Shown here piece by piece: positions 35,966-45,393 of a DNA stretch of 64,000 nt; positions within the stretch are counted from its first letter, which is position 1; the number at the start of each line of letters is the position of its first letter. Source of the DNA: Anaerolineae bacterium (GTDB taxonomy: Bacteria > Chloroflexota > Anaerolineae > Caldilineales > Caldilineaceae). Under the pieces are notes generated by a model that had not been told where the DNA came from, made no database searches, and worked only from the letters and a program-made list of their open reading frames with translations. The translations under genes were made by a program, and so were the position numbers. Location: the NCBI GenBank assembly GCA_030432295.1, contig JAUIHI010000035.1, positions 1 to 64,000 on the forward strand, given 5' to 3'.

Positions 35966-37204
35966 ATGTCAAGTGTATTTACAGAATTTGACCTGATGGC
36001 TGAGCTACACCAGCCTGGCGATAAAATTGTGCTGCTGGTGATGGATGGTTTGGGCGGTCTGCCTATGCAAGCTGGCGGGCTGACCGAACTGGAAACTGCG
36101 GTCACCCCCAATCTGGACCAACTGGCCGCCGAAGGGATGACCGGGCTGAGCGTCCCCATCCGCCCCGGCATCGAACCGGGCAGCGGACCGGCCCATCTCA
36201 GCCTCTTCAGCTACGACCCCGTGCACTATGAGATTGGACGGGGTGTACTGGAAGCGCTGGGCATCGGCTTTACCCTGACCGCCAACGACATTGCGGCCCG
36301 GGGCAATTTCGCCTCTGCCGACGCTGACGGCACTATCACCGACCGCCGGGCCGGGCGCATTAGCTCGGAAGAGTGCGTGCGCCTTTGCGCCAAACTCCAG
36401 GCCGCCACCGGAGACGTGCTGGCGGATGAGGGCGTGCAGGTCTTTGTGGAGCCGGTGAAGGAACACCGCTTTGTGCTGGTCATCCGGGGCGAGGGGTTGG
36501 GCGGCAGCCTGACCGAGACCGACCCCCTCGTCACAGGCAAGCAGCCCCTGCCTGTCACCGACACCAGCGACAGCGCCATAGGGGAGCGCACCGCCCGGCT
36601 GCTCAACCGTTGGGTAGAGGCCGCCCGCCAGGCCATCGCCGACGAACCCAAAGCCAATTCCCTCAACCTCCGCGGCATCGCCAAAGACCCCGGCCTGCCC
36701 CGTTTCCCCGACATCTACGGGATGCGCGCCGCAGCCATCGCCGTCTACCCGATGTACAAAGGGGTTGCCAGTCTGGTGGGAATGGAGATTGTGGACTTCG
36801 AGGGCGACCGGCCCAGCCACGAGATCGACGCGCTGGAAGCCGCGTGGAATGACTACGACTTCTTCTTCATCCACGTCAAAAAGACCGACAGCTATGGCGA
36901 GGATGGCAACTTTGACGCCAAAGTCCACGAGATCGAGGCCGTGGACGCCATCATTCCCCGCATTTTGGCCCTGCAACCCGGCGCGCTAATTGTCACCGGC
37001 GATCACAGCACCCCAGCCAAAATGCGCAGCCACAGCCATCACCCCGTGCCGACGCTGCTGTGGAGTCCCAACGCCCGGCCCGACACAACCACTACTTTTG
37101 GTGAACGGGCCTGTTCCGCGGGCGGAATGGGTATCTTTCATGCCACGACAATGCTTCCCCAGGCAATGGGCCACGCGGGTCGGCTGAAACGGATTGGGGC
37201 ATGA
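35966..37204 (+). CDS. apgM: 2,3-bisphosphoglycerate-independent phosphoglycerate mutase, archaeal type
   Basis: 412 aa from ATG 35966 (AGGGAG upstream). Alkaline-phosphatase-fold metal sites: LLVMDGLGGLP near the start, EPGSGPAHLSLFSYDP (catalytic Ser region), IHVKKTDSYGEDGN and TGDHSTPAKMRSHSHHPVP near the end. It interconverts 3- and 2-phosphoglycerate in glycolysis. The archaeal (aPGAM) form is also found in Chloroflexota. A GGTATACTGC stretch about 70 nt upstream may hold the -10 box. Confidence 0.92.
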   Translation: MSSVFTEFDLMAELHQPGDKIVLLVMDGLGGLPMQAGGLTELETAVTPNLDQLAAEGMTGLSVPIRPGIEPGSGPAHLSLFSYDPVHYEIGRGVLEALGIGFTLTANDIAARGNFASADADGTITDRRAGRISSEECVRLCAKLQAATGDVLADEGVQVFVEPVKEHRFVLVIRGEGLGGSLTETDPLVTGKQPLPVTDTSDSAIGERTARLLNRWVEAARQAIADEPKANSLNLRGIAKDPGLPRFPDIYGMRAAAIAVYPMYKGVASLVGMEIVDFEGDRPSHEIDALEAAWNDYDFFFIHVKKTDSYGEDGNFDAKVHEIEAVDAIIPRILALQPGALIVTGDHSTPAKMRSHSHHPVPTLLWSPNARPDTTTTFGERACSAGGMGIFHATTMLPQAMGHAGRLKRIGA

Positions 37205-37256
37205 GGGATTGGGGATTGGAGATTCGGTTCCCAATCCCCAATCTCTAATCTCTCTA
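37204..37256. repeat. Heptamer-type hairpin after apgM
   Basis: GATTGGGGATTGG (37207-37219) pairs perfectly with CCAATCCCCAATC (37231-37243); both flanks continue as 7-mers (GGAGATT; TCTAATC). Confidence 0.6.
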
Positions 37257-37261
37257 CCGCG

Positions 37262-37996
37262 ATGGACACTTTGATAAATGCCGCCAGAGAAATACTCGAA
37301 ACCGCCACCGCCATCGCCTGTCTGACCGGCGCAGGCGTGAGCGCGGAGTCGGGCGTGCCCACCTTCCGGGATGCCCAAACCGGGCTGTGGTCAACTTTTG
37401 ACGCGCAACGGCTGGCCTCGCAAGATGGCTTTGCCGATGATCCCGGACTGGTCTGGCGCTGGTATATGGCACGGCTGGCCGGGGTGGAGAAGGCGATGCC
37501 CAATCCAGGCCACTTTGCCCTGGCCGAATTGGCCTGGCGCATGCCTGATTTTGTCCTGATCACCCAGAATGTGGACGATCTGCACGAGCGTGCGGGCAGC
37601 GGTGATGTCATTCATCTGCACGGGAACATTGCCCGCTTTCACTGCAACCGCTGCGGCAGGGAGCACAGCCTGCAGGCCGAGGATCGCAGCGCGTCCCTGC
37701 CGCCCTATTGCACTGTCTGCGGTAGCTATGTGCGCCCGTCGGTTGTCTGGTTTGGCGAAGGATTGCCGGAAGATGCACTGGCCGCAGCGGTGGATGCGAT
37801 GACAGCCTGCGATCTGCTGCTGGTCGTCGGCACAAGCGGGCTGGTCTATCCGGCTTCTGAACTACCCCAGATAGCAAAATGGGCCGGGGCACGGGTGCTC
37901 GAAATCAACCCGGAACCCGGCCCGCTCTCTTCTATGGCCGATATCTGCCTGCGCGGACCCAGCGGCGAAATTCTCCCCCGGCTTTTGGGGAATTAA
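37262..37996 (+). CDS. cobB: Sirtuin NAD-dependent protein deacylase
   Basis: 244 aa. GAGVSAESGVPTFRD (NAD binding), TQNVDDLHERAG, catalytic His in VIHLHGNIARFHC, zinc ligands C-x2-C (HCNRCG) and C-x2-C (YCTVCG), then VVGTSGLVYPASELP. It removes acyl groups from lysines using NAD+, and family members often act on acetyl-CoA synthetase. It follows apgM across a 57-bp heptamer hairpin. Confidence 0.95.
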   Translation: MDTLINAAREILETATAIACLTGAGVSAESGVPTFRDAQTGLWSTFDAQRLASQDGFADDPGLVWRWYMARLAGVEKAMPNPGHFALAELAWRMPDFVLITQNVDDLHERAGSGDVIHLHGNIARFHCNRCGREHSLQAEDRSASLPPYCTVCGSYVRPSVVWFGEGLPEDALAAAVDAMTACDLLLVVGTSGLVYPASELPQIAKWAGARVLEINPEPGPLSSMADICLRGPSGEILPRLLGN

Positions 37997-38021
37997 TCCG
38001 CCTTGCCCGATCCCCCGTCCC

Positions 38022-39911
38022 CTATTTCCCCGCCCACACATACGTATTCTGGCTAAGGGTGTAGGTGTAGGCCCGGTTGCCTATCTGCCAGCCCAGGGGT
38101 AGGGGGCCAGTGCCCGATTGGCGCTGCAAGACCAGCCGATAGCCACTTTGCTGAATGTAGAGTGGCAGCCGGTAGAGAAAAGTGATCTGGCGGGTTTCGC
38201 CCGGTTTCATCACAAAATAGCCGCCGAAAACTTGTGTGCCCACCTCGCCCCGTTTGCTGCTGACCGAATCTGCCTCCACCCCTTCGATGCTGAGCAGTTC
38301 ACTCCCCAACGGCACGTAGAGACGCACATAATCGTAGTAGCAGCGCTCAGTCAGTTCGTCGTAGCGATCCCCGTAGCGGGGGGAGAGTTTACATTCGTGG
38401 TTGGGCAGCTCGACCGGGTGGTGATAGGTGACAGTGGCGCGGGCCACCCCTGCCGAACCGGGGCCGCCCGGCCAGCTTACCTGATAGTCCAGGGAGCGCT
38501 CCATAACCGCATCCACTTTGTTGAAGCCCAGATTGCTGTCCACCAGGGCCAGATAGTCGGCATCTTTAGGGGGGAGCAGACCCCCGTCCCAGCCCCAGCG
38601 GTGCAACTGGGCCTGCACCTGCGCATCCCGCACCCAGACCTGAATCCCCCGCTGGTTGAATGCCTGGCGACCCGCCCCGGCTACAGCAAAAATGTTGAAA
38701 CGCCCGGACTTCAGCTTGTCCAGAATCGCGCTGGCCATCGTCGGCAGAAAGTCTTTGCGCTGCTCGAACCATTCGCCTTTATTGTCGGTCAATGTAGCCC
38801 CATCGCCCAGGGGGTTGGCCCACAATTCTTTGACCAAATCCACTACATTCTGCCCGGTCACCGGCTCATCCAGACCGGGCACTGTGACCGGGCCGACCGC
38901 GCCGACAATCAGCGAGACCGCGGCCAGGTCCATTGTCACAATCCCATCAATGGTATGCCCTGTATCCCGGCTGTAGATGGTGTCGATAATGCGAGCGCTT
39001 GTGGGCAGGTCTGGCGACCAGTTGGCATCCCGCAAAAAGAGCAGGTCCATATTCATATATTTGAGTAGAGGAGCCGGGGCTGGCGGATGATCGACCGCGT
39101 GATTATCAACCGCGTAGGAGTCGGAAAAGTCCAGCTTCGTCACCCGTCCCCGTTCTACAGTCACTTCGCCAACACCGGTGATAAAGCCGCCGGTTCCCCG
39201 CAGTTCGTGGTTGTTTTGCAACAGAACCAGATAGGTGTAAGGGCCATTCATCCCCAGCAGATCGGGCAGGCCCGGCGCAATTTGCAGGCCAGGCCCCATA
39301 AACTCGGCATAGGGCTGGATTTCGGTCAATGGCCCGGCCAGCGCTTCCGGCAGACGGCTGGCATCGATGGCGGATAGCGCCACCGCTGCCCGTTCTGCCC
39401 GCACCGCCAGGGGCGCAAAGGCGTCGTATTGGCCGGAAATCGCGGCCAGCGCCGCGGCGAGCTGCGCATCCCCATCCCCGTTGCCGGGCAGAGCAGGCGC
39501 AGCCAGGGCCATCCCTTCCGCGGCAACCTGACTCATCTCCGCGGCAATCGTCAAAAATTCCGGGGCATAGGCCAAGGTGGAGCCATATTTCGTCACCCCA
39601 TCCAACCGGCGCAGAAGTGGAGCCAGCGGCTCCACTTCTGTCTCCAAAGCAGCCAACCCTTTGGCCGTCTTTTCCAACTCTGTCTGGTGGGCAAATAGTG
39701 TAGCCAGACTGCGATCAGCCCGCAGGCTATCCACAAGCGTCATACCGTTGCTGTAGACCTGCCAGCCGCTGACGGCCATGCGCGCCCCTTTGAACAGGGC
39801 CAGCACCAGCAGCAGGGCCAAAACCCCGACGATCGCCAGACGCAGCAGCCGACGCCAAGGCCATTCCGTTCGATTGTACAAGACATTCATAGTCGCAGTG
39901 CCTGTTGACAT
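38022..39911 (-). CDS. DUF4012 secreted or membrane-anchored protein
   Basis: 629 aa. One N-terminal membrane helix (LLRLAIVGVLALLLVLALFKGA), a long helical extracytoplasmic stalk (~60-220), then the DUF4012 core with LLGMNGPYTYLVLLQNNHELRGTGGFITGVGEVTVERGRV and a C-terminal beta-rich part. DUF4012 proteins occur beside glycosyltransferases in Gram-positive-type bacteria and are thought to act in surface-polymer attachment, with a fold related to LCP proteins. It is the last gene of the 38-45 kb surface cluster. Confidence 0.85.
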   Translation of the reverse strand: MSTGTATMNVLYNRTEWPWRRLLRLAIVGVLALLLVLALFKGARMAVSGWQVYSNGMTLVDSLRADRSLATLFAHQTELEKTAKGLAALETEVEPLAPLLRRLDGVTKYGSTLAYAPEFLTIAAEMSQVAAEGMALAAPALPGNGDGDAQLAAALAAISGQYDAFAPLAVRAERAAVALSAIDASRLPEALAGPLTEIQPYAEFMGPGLQIAPGLPDLLGMNGPYTYLVLLQNNHELRGTGGFITGVGEVTVERGRVTKLDFSDSYAVDNHAVDHPPAPAPLLKYMNMDLLFLRDANWSPDLPTSARIIDTIYSRDTGHTIDGIVTMDLAAVSLIVGAVGPVTVPGLDEPVTGQNVVDLVKELWANPLGDGATLTDNKGEWFEQRKDFLPTMASAILDKLKSGRFNIFAVAGAGRQAFNQRGIQVWVRDAQVQAQLHRWGWDGGLLPPKDADYLALVDSNLGFNKVDAVMERSLDYQVSWPGGPGSAGVARATVTYHHPVELPNHECKLSPRYGDRYDELTERCYYDYVRLYVPLGSELLSIEGVEADSVSSKRGEVGTQVFGGYFVMKPGETRQITFLYRLPLYIQQSGYRLVLQRQSGTGPLPLGWQIGNRAYTYTLSQNTYVWAGK

Positions 39912-39931
39912 TCTATTTGTCCAGATATGGG

Positions 39932-41494
39932 TTAGGGTGTATAGCGCCAGAGCGAGCCGACCGGCTGTAGTTGGTATTCTACAGCCGGGGCCACAATTTC
40001 ACTAAAATAGATGGGCCGATGCCCCGCGTTTGCCTGCAAAATTTCCGTGGCATTGCCGGTCTCCACACCGGCCAGGTCGGGGTAAAGCCGGGTGAGCAGG
40101 GCCTGATACCACTCGAATTGGAGCAGCGCCACATTGACCAGCGCGGTCCCTGGGGATGCTTCCAACAACTCGCCGCTGCCCCAGGCCCCATACCAGAGGG
40201 CAAAGGTCTCAGCGTCCGCGCTGCTAAAGAGCAGACTCCCCGGCTCGACCACCCGAACTGCGTCGGCCACGAAATTGCGGGCCGTCTCGTCCTGGCGCAA
40301 GGAGAGGGCGGGAAGCCGGACAGTGCCCAGCAGCACTAGGCCCACCAGACAGCCCCCCAGCACAAATCGTTCCCATCCGATGCTGGGGCGCTGGGACTTG
40401 AGCCACTCGGCCACTTCCCGCAGGCCAAAAGGCAGCCACATCGCCATCAGCCAGACAACCGGCAGCAGATAGATTTCGCTGTCTGCCGTGTGATAGGTGA
40501 TGGTGTAGAGACTGACCGGGAGCACCCAAAGCAGAGCGAGGGTACGCAGCCGCCCGGCCAACCGGTCCCAGCGGTGTAGCCCCGCCAGACAGAGTGCCAG
40601 CCCCAGCGGCGTGAACTGGCTGGTGATCGTCAGCGCCCACAGCCCCACTTTTGAGAGTAGCTGGGCCGGGGGAACCGCAAAGAGATAGCGTCGATAGGCC
40701 GCGCCGCTGACCAGCCACCAGAGATCGCCGAGCGAACCGTCCCCGCTCCAGTTGACAGGAGCAAGCGGCGATACCAGCAGGGCACGGCCATAGAGCAGCA
40801 CACCCGGCAATATACCCAGCGCCGCCCAGAGCCAAAAGACCGGTCTGCCCAAGGGGTGTTCTTCGCTGCTCCACAGCCAATATACCACCCCCGGAACCAG
40901 CAACCCAATCGTCACGTGATGGGCGATTCCCAGACCCAAAAGCCCGCCCAATACGAGTCCCCGTCGTCCGGGCTGCTCGTTAGGAAAGGCGACCAGCGCC
41001 CAAAAGAGCGCGGCTACGAGTAGGCTGTGAAGGGTGTAGACTTCGGTGATCAGCGCCTGGCCCCAGAGCAGCGGGGCTGTGGCCCAGGCGCTGGCCGCCA
41101 GCAGACCCGGCAAGAGCGAACCCTTCTTCTCCGGCCACAGATGGCGCACCACCAGAAATGTCACTGCCGCACTGGCCGCGCCAGCAAAAGCACTGAACAG
41201 ATTGCCCCGCCAGGCGATCTCACTCCCCGGCCACAACAGACCCAGCAGCGTGAGCCAGCCCTGCAACAGTAGGGTATAGAGCGGGTAGCCGGTCGGGTGG
41301 GGGGTCCCATTCGTCATGGCCGCGGCCAGCAGATCGCCCCCATCCGCGCCGTAGTTGGCCCAGGTCAGGCCCGGCGCGGCCGTATAGCCATATAACAAAA
41401 AGGCCAGCCCCGCAGCCAGAATGGGGGCTGCGGGGCCGGTCAGCAGGGCAAAAATCGGTTTGGAACGAGAAGCGGCGCTGTCGCTGGCAGTCAC
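39932..41494 (-). CDS. DUF2723 multi-pass membrane protein (GT-C-like transferase)
   Basis: 520 aa, GTG start. About 10-12 helices; LTWANYGADGGDLLAAA and PHPTGYPLYTLL are the DUF2723 hallmarks (the acidic pair replaces the GT-C loop motif), and TEVYTLHSLLVA follows. The family includes O-mannosyltransferase-like enzymes that use a polyprenyl-phosphate sugar on the outer face of the membrane. With its neighbours it probably glycosylates a surface protein or polymer. Confidence 0.85.
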   Translation of the reverse strand: MTASDSAASRSKPIFALLTGPAAPILAAGLAFLLYGYTAAPGLTWANYGADGGDLLAAAMTNGTPHPTGYPLYTLLLQGWLTLLGLLWPGSEIAWRGNLFSAFAGAASAAVTFLVVRHLWPEKKGSLLPGLLAASAWATAPLLWGQALITEVYTLHSLLVAALFWALVAFPNEQPGRRGLVLGGLLGLGIAHHVTIGLLVPGVVYWLWSSEEHPLGRPVFWLWAALGILPGVLLYGRALLVSPLAPVNWSGDGSLGDLWWLVSGAAYRRYLFAVPPAQLLSKVGLWALTITSQFTPLGLALCLAGLHRWDRLAGRLRTLALLWVLPVSLYTITYHTADSEIYLLPVVWLMAMWLPFGLREVAEWLKSQRPSIGWERFVLGGCLVGLVLLGTVRLPALSLRQDETARNFVADAVRVVEPGSLLFSSADAETFALWYGAWGSGELLEASPGTALVNVALLQFEWYQALLTRLYPDLAGVETGNATEILQANAGHRPIYFSEIVAPAVEYQLQPVGSLWRYTP

Positions 41495-41498
41495 GAGA

Positions 41499-42275
41499 TC
41501 AATTGAAAGTTGGGAGCAGCACCGGTGGGGTTCCCAGGCTCACGCCAATCGTCACAGGCCCGGCATTGTCGGCGTAGGCCACGGCCAAATTGTCGATAAC
41601 GCTTCCATCTGCCAGGTTGGGATCGATGCGAACCACCAGTATCGCCGTGGCTTCCTCGCCCGCAGCCAGGGACGGCCAGGCAAAATTTACGATAGATGTG
41701 CCGCTTGCACCGGCTTCACTAGTCGCGCTCCCACCTTCGGCGCTGACACTGACAATCTGCAATGCCCCCGGGACTTCATTTCGCACAGCCACATTCTGGG
41801 CCGCTTCTGCGCCGGGATTGACAACCGATATACGAATCTCCACCTCACTCCCCTGCCGGACCATACCCGAAGCGACGCTCATCTGCCCCTGCAAAGAGAA
41901 GGCTGGCTCTGCGGTGGGCGTCGTCGGCACAGTCGGTGTGTCTGTGGGCTGAGGGAGAGGCGTGGCCGTGTTGGTGGCCGTGGCCGCGCCAGGCTGGCTG
42001 GTCGCTGTCGGGCCGCTCGCTGTCGGGGTAGCCGTTGCCGGTTGGGGCGTATTTGTGGCGGGCTGCTGGCTGGTGGGCGTCACCGTTGGCACGCCGGTCG
42101 CCGTGGCCTGGGGTGTGCGGGGCGGGATTGTCTGGTTGGCAGGCGCTGCTGCCACCTCACCCCCATAGAAATAGGCCAGGGCTGCAAAAGCCACCACACA
42201 AAAGACTACGCCCCACACTTTGGCCGAAACTGTCCCGCTCTGTTTGACTGTTTGCCGTGCCGTTTGTCTGTTCAT
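41499..42275 (-). CDS. Secreted DUF11-like repeat protein with P/T-rich stalk
   Basis: 258 aa. One N-terminal membrane helix (VWGVVFCVVAFAALAYFYGG), a Pro/Thr/Ala stalk (~45-125) likely to be glycosylated or extended, and one beta-sandwich resembling DUF11 (VEIRISVVNPGAEAAQNVAVRNEVPGALQIV, then IDNLAVAYADNAGPV). It is probably a surface-exposed structural or adhesive module, and a candidate acceptor for the adjacent DUF2723 transferase. Confidence 0.8.
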   Translation of the reverse strand: MNRQTARQTVKQSGTVSAKVWGVVFCVVAFAALAYFYGGEVAAAPANQTIPPRTPQATATGVPTVTPTSQQPATNTPQPATATPTASGPTATSQPGAATATNTATPLPQPTDTPTVPTTPTAEPAFSLQGQMSVASGMVRQGSEVEIRISVVNPGAEAAQNVAVRNEVPGALQIVSVSAEGGSATSEAGASGTSIVNFAWPSLAAGEEATAILVVRIDPNLADGSVIDNLAVAYADNAGPVTIGVSLGTPPVLLPTFN

Positions 42276-42295
42276 TGGTTTCCTCTGATTGTATG

Positions 42296-42375
42296 TCTAC
42301 TGCAAAAACCGAATTTTTCGTGCAGATCACCCGGAATTTCAGGAGGAGATCGGTACTCAAGATTCGATTCTTGGA
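42296..42375. repeat. Dispersed palindromic element, copy 3 (reverse orientation)
   Basis: CTGCAAAAACCGAATTTTTC, then GTGCAGATCACCCGGAATTTCAGGAG and ATCGGTACTCAAGATTCGATTC, align with the reverse complement of 28083-28180. It lies just after the fused glycosyltransferase gene. Confidence 0.6.
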
Positions 42376-42383
42376 CTGCTCCA

Positions 42384-44036
42384 TTACCGAGCGCCGCGGC
42401 CTGCCAGCACCGCAGGAATCGTCTGTAAAATGATTTGAACGTCCCGCCACAAACTATACTGCTCAATATAGGCCAATTCCAGTGCGATCCGCTTGGACAG
42501 CTTCAGATCGCCCCGTCCGTTGACCTGCATCGGTCCCGTCAGCCCCGGCTTTACCAGCAGCCGCTGGCGCTGGAAATCGTTATAGAGCGCCACCACCCGC
42601 TCCTCTTCCGGTCGGGGACCCACCAGACTCATATCCCCCTGCAAGACATTCCAAAACTGGGGCCATTCGTCCAGACTGCTGCGTCGCAACACCTGACCCA
42701 CACGGGTGACACGGGGGTCGTTGACGAGTTTGTAGGCCGGTTCCTCCAGCGCGTCCAAGTCCACATACTCGCTCAGGCGCTCCTCCGCATTGGCCTGCAT
42801 ACTGCGCAATTTGGCGATGCGAAAGAGTCGTCCGTGCTCGCCGACCCGGGTTTGCAGATAGAAGATCGGGCCGTCCGAATCCAGTTTGATGGCGATGGCG
42901 GCGAGCAATATCAGCGGCACGCCCAAAAACAGCCCCACCAGCGCGCCCACAATGTCCATCCCCCGTTTGATCAGCCGTTTCCAGCCAGGGATGACAGGCC
43001 GGGGTGCGCCGGGCTGGGTTCCCACAAAGTGGACAGTGCCCACCACATATCCCATCCCCAGGGCCAGGGAACGGGCGGCCAGCAGTAGTGGGCCAACCAG
43101 CACCAAAGCCCAGGAGCGTTGGGCCAGTTTGCCCAGAAAGGGCAGGGCCGAGAACAAAAAGAGCAGCAACAGTCCGGCCATCAACCACCAGACCGGCAAC
43201 CCCAGTGACCAAATCTCGCTGACCAGTGCCACAGGCAGCAAGCCCAGCAATGCGCCCCACAGAAGCATCTGGATTTTCAGCACAGGCGGTGTGTGGCTGT
43301 CCTGCACCATCCGTTCGGGATGCCAGCGGGTGAGCAGGGATTTCCAAAAACCTATGAAATACTTGCGCCGAAAGTATTCGGCCAGGTTTTCGTCGTGGAT
43401 ATGTTTGACCTGGGCTTGCGGCACAAAGATCAGCCGATAGCCTTTGGACGCCAGCCGAAAGCTGAATTCCTGATCCTCTACACTGGCAGTGGTGAAGACA
43501 GTGGCAAAGCCGCCGTTTTCCAGAAAAATATCCCGGCGATAGGCCGCGGAATAGGTGTCTACAAAGTCGATGCGTTCGCTGCCCTGCATCCGGTCATAGC
43601 GATCTTCGTACTCGGCCTGGACAAAGCGGGGTGTCAAGCTCGTCTGGTCCGTTAAATAGGTGCCTTTGGCCCCCATCACATCCGCTTCGTCGAATGCTGT
43701 CAGCAGTGCCTCCACCCAGTGGGGCAGGGGCACACAATCGGCGTCGGTGAAGAGCAGCAGGGGAGCGGCGGCCAGTCTGGCCCCGTGATTGCGGGCTGCG
43801 GCAGGTCCCCCATTGGTCTGGCTCACCACCTGCCAGTGGACCAGCCCGTGGCTGACAATCCACTCCTCTACCGCTGCCTTTGTACCGTCGGTGGAGCCGT
43901 CGTCCACAACGATGACTTCAAAACGGGTGAGGGAGATCGTCTGCCCGGCCAATCCATCCAGCGAGCGCAAAACCGTAGCCTGCCCATTGTAGACGGGAAT
44001 AATGACGCTACAGAGCAGAGGCGCTTTGGGGGTCAT
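42384..44036 (-). CDS. Fused GT2 glycosyltransferase and priming sugar-phosphate transferase
   Basis: 550 aa from ATG 44036. Residues 1-~240 are GT2 (SVIIPVYNGQATVL, VVDDGSTDGT, FTDADCVP, VEDQEF). Residues ~250-330 hold membrane helices. Residues ~345-550 are a bacterial sugar transferase: KRGMDIVGALVGLFLGVPLILLAAIAIKLDSDGPIFYLQTRVGEHG, FRIAKLRSM, SLVGPRPEE and KPGLTGPMQVNGR. The second part normally primes polymer synthesis by moving a sugar-phosphate onto undecaprenyl phosphate. Joined to a GT2, one protein could add the first and second sugars. Confidence 0.9.
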   Translation of the reverse strand: MTPKAPLLCSVIIPVYNGQATVLRSLDGLAGQTISLTRFEVIVVDDGSTDGTKAAVEEWIVSHGLVHWQVVSQTNGGPAAARNHGARLAAAPLLLFTDADCVPLPHWVEALLTAFDEADVMGAKGTYLTDQTSLTPRFVQAEYEDRYDRMQGSERIDFVDTYSAAYRRDIFLENGGFATVFTTASVEDQEFSFRLASKGYRLIFVPQAQVKHIHDENLAEYFRRKYFIGFWKSLLTRWHPERMVQDSHTPPVLKIQMLLWGALLGLLPVALVSEIWSLGLPVWWLMAGLLLLFLFSALPFLGKLAQRSWALVLVGPLLLAARSLALGMGYVVGTVHFVGTQPGAPRPVIPGWKRLIKRGMDIVGALVGLFLGVPLILLAAIAIKLDSDGPIFYLQTRVGEHGRLFRIAKLRSMQANAEERLSEYVDLDALEEPAYKLVNDPRVTRVGQVLRRSSLDEWPQFWNVLQGDMSLVGPRPEEERVVALYNDFQRQRLLVKPGLTGPMQVNGRGDLKLSKRIALELAYIEQYSLWRDVQIILQTIPAVLAGRGAR

Positions 44037-44056
44037 AACCAATCATTCCTGCCGGG

Positions 44057-44782
44057 TTATGATTGCACGCCCACAAAGAGTGCCGTGACGAAAATCCGAT
44101 GGGTCGAGGAAAAGTCAGGCCATCCGGTAATCAGCGTCAGGCGGGCATCGCCGCTCTGGGCTGTCCAGGTGGCGGCTACGCTTTCCTCGTCTGCCAAATC
44201 TTCGGAAATCGCAATCGGTTCGCTGACTTCGCTGACCTGATAGACAAAGACCGTTCCCTCGGCATCAGTGACCAGAATCTCCTGGCCGACAGCGACTTCG
44301 CCCAATGCAATCGTGGCCAGCAGCCCTTCGCCCAGCAATTGATGGCCGGAGATCACCAGATTGCCCGCCGCGCCCGCGCCCACGCTGTTGGACTGCCAGC
44401 CCAGGGCGTCGCCGGGCAGAACCCATGCGGTCGTGCGCTTGCCCGCCACTTCAGTCACTTGCCAAGCCATAGAGACAACTGGTACTTCCAGGCCAAGCTC
44501 CGGGATGCTGAGCTGGCTGGGGGCTGCGGCATCTTCCACCGCGATCGGTTCGCTGGTTTCTACCATTGGCTGGGCAGCCGCTGGAGCCGCGCTGTCTGCG
44601 CTTGCCCCCGGCGTGGCCGTGGCTGCTGTCGCCGCCGCGGCGGTGGGGGTTGGCGGTTCTGGTGTGCTGGTCGCCGCCTCTGGAATCGGTATCGGTTCAC
44701 ACCCGGCCAGGAGGACGGCAAAAAGTGCGAGCACGAGTAGTACGCTGAATGTATGTTTTCGCAATGACCGCTTGGGGTTCAT
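44057..44782 (-). CDS. Sortase-fold lipoprotein lacking the catalytic Cys
   Basis: 241 aa from ATG 44782. Lipoprotein signal (VLLVLALFAVLLAGCEP), a Pro/Thr/Ala linker (~30-90), then a sortase domain: LSIPELGLEVPVV, NLVISGHQL (catalytic His), and LTLITGWPDFSSTHRIFVTA, where the active-site TLITC motif has Gly instead of Cys while the Arg-type residue (THRIF) remains. Transpeptidase activity is therefore unlikely; it could bind sorting signals or act structurally. It heads the 38-45 kb cluster, 20 nt before the fused glycosyltransferase. Confidence 0.85.
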   Translation of the reverse strand: MNPKRSLRKHTFSVLLVLALFAVLLAGCEPIPIPEAATSTPEPPTPTAAAATAATATPGASADSAAPAAAQPMVETSEPIAVEDAAAPSQLSIPELGLEVPVVSMAWQVTEVAGKRTTAWVLPGDALGWQSNSVGAGAAGNLVISGHQLLGEGLLATIALGEVAVGQEILVTDAEGTVFVYQVSEVSEPIAISEDLADEESVAATWTAQSGDARLTLITGWPDFSSTHRIFVTALFVGVQS

Positions 44783-44972
44783 GGGTCTGTCCTTTTCCAC
44801 CGTTGAGATGTCATGGGTATGGGAATCATACAGTATAAACGTCAATTGCCGCGAGTTGGTTCCCCGTCTATTCTACAGAGAGTCTCTCGTTTCTGCAAAG
44901 TAGTATAACAGAATTCGGGGCTATGGCTCAATGCAAAGGAATCCTTCTTGCAGCGGCTTTCCTGGAATGTGA

Positions 44973-44978
44973 TATACT
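44973..44978 (+). promoter_or_regulatory. Possible -10 box of the 99-aa protein gene
   Basis: TGTGATATACT (TATACT at 44973-44978) lies 50 nt before the ATG at 45028, but no good -35 stands at standard spacing (TTGCAG lies 19 nt upstream). Confidence 0.35.
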
Positions 44979-45027
44979 AGAATCCGCAAGTGGACTACTT
45001 TAGTTGGATATTTTAGCGAGGAAACCG

Positions 45028-45327
45028 ATGGTAAAAGTCCTCATTAGTTACGATATGCGCGAAGGACGGGAAGAGGAATGCCAGCGCTATGTGATGCAGA
45101 CTCTGGGGCCGGGTATGGCCCAACTGGGGCTGCGCATCACCGACGCCTGGTACACGCTGTGGGGGAATGCGCCCCAGATTATGGGCGGCGGTGTGCTGGA
45201 CAGCGAAGAAGAGGCGTCCCGGATGATCTACTCCCAGGAGTGGGGCGATCTGATCGACGGCTTGCGCCCGCTGGTGGACAATTTTCGTATCCGTGTGATC
45301 GATGCCGACGGGCGTTTTCAGTACTAA
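45028..45327 (+). CDS. 99-aa alpha/beta protein, possibly dimeric ferredoxin-like barrel
   Basis: ATG 45028 with GAGGAA in front. KVLISYDMREGREEECQRYVMQTLGPGMAQLGLRITDAWYTLWG then SEEEASRMIYSQEWGDLIDGLRPLVDNFRIRVIDA: strand-helix-strand-strand-helix-strand order as in dimeric alpha/beta-barrel (ABM/Dabb-like) proteins. No catalytic residues are recognised. It precedes the F420 reductase by 66 nt on the same strand, so they may form an operon. Confidence 0.7.
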   Translation: MVKVLISYDMREGREEECQRYVMQTLGPGMAQLGLRITDAWYTLWGNAPQIMGGGVLDSEEEASRMIYSQEWGDLIDGLRPLVDNFRIRVIDADGRFQY

Positions 45328-45393
45328 TCCAGACGTCAGTGACAGACTGAGTTTCCCCTTCCCACCACCAAACAACAGCCACAGGATTTCGCT

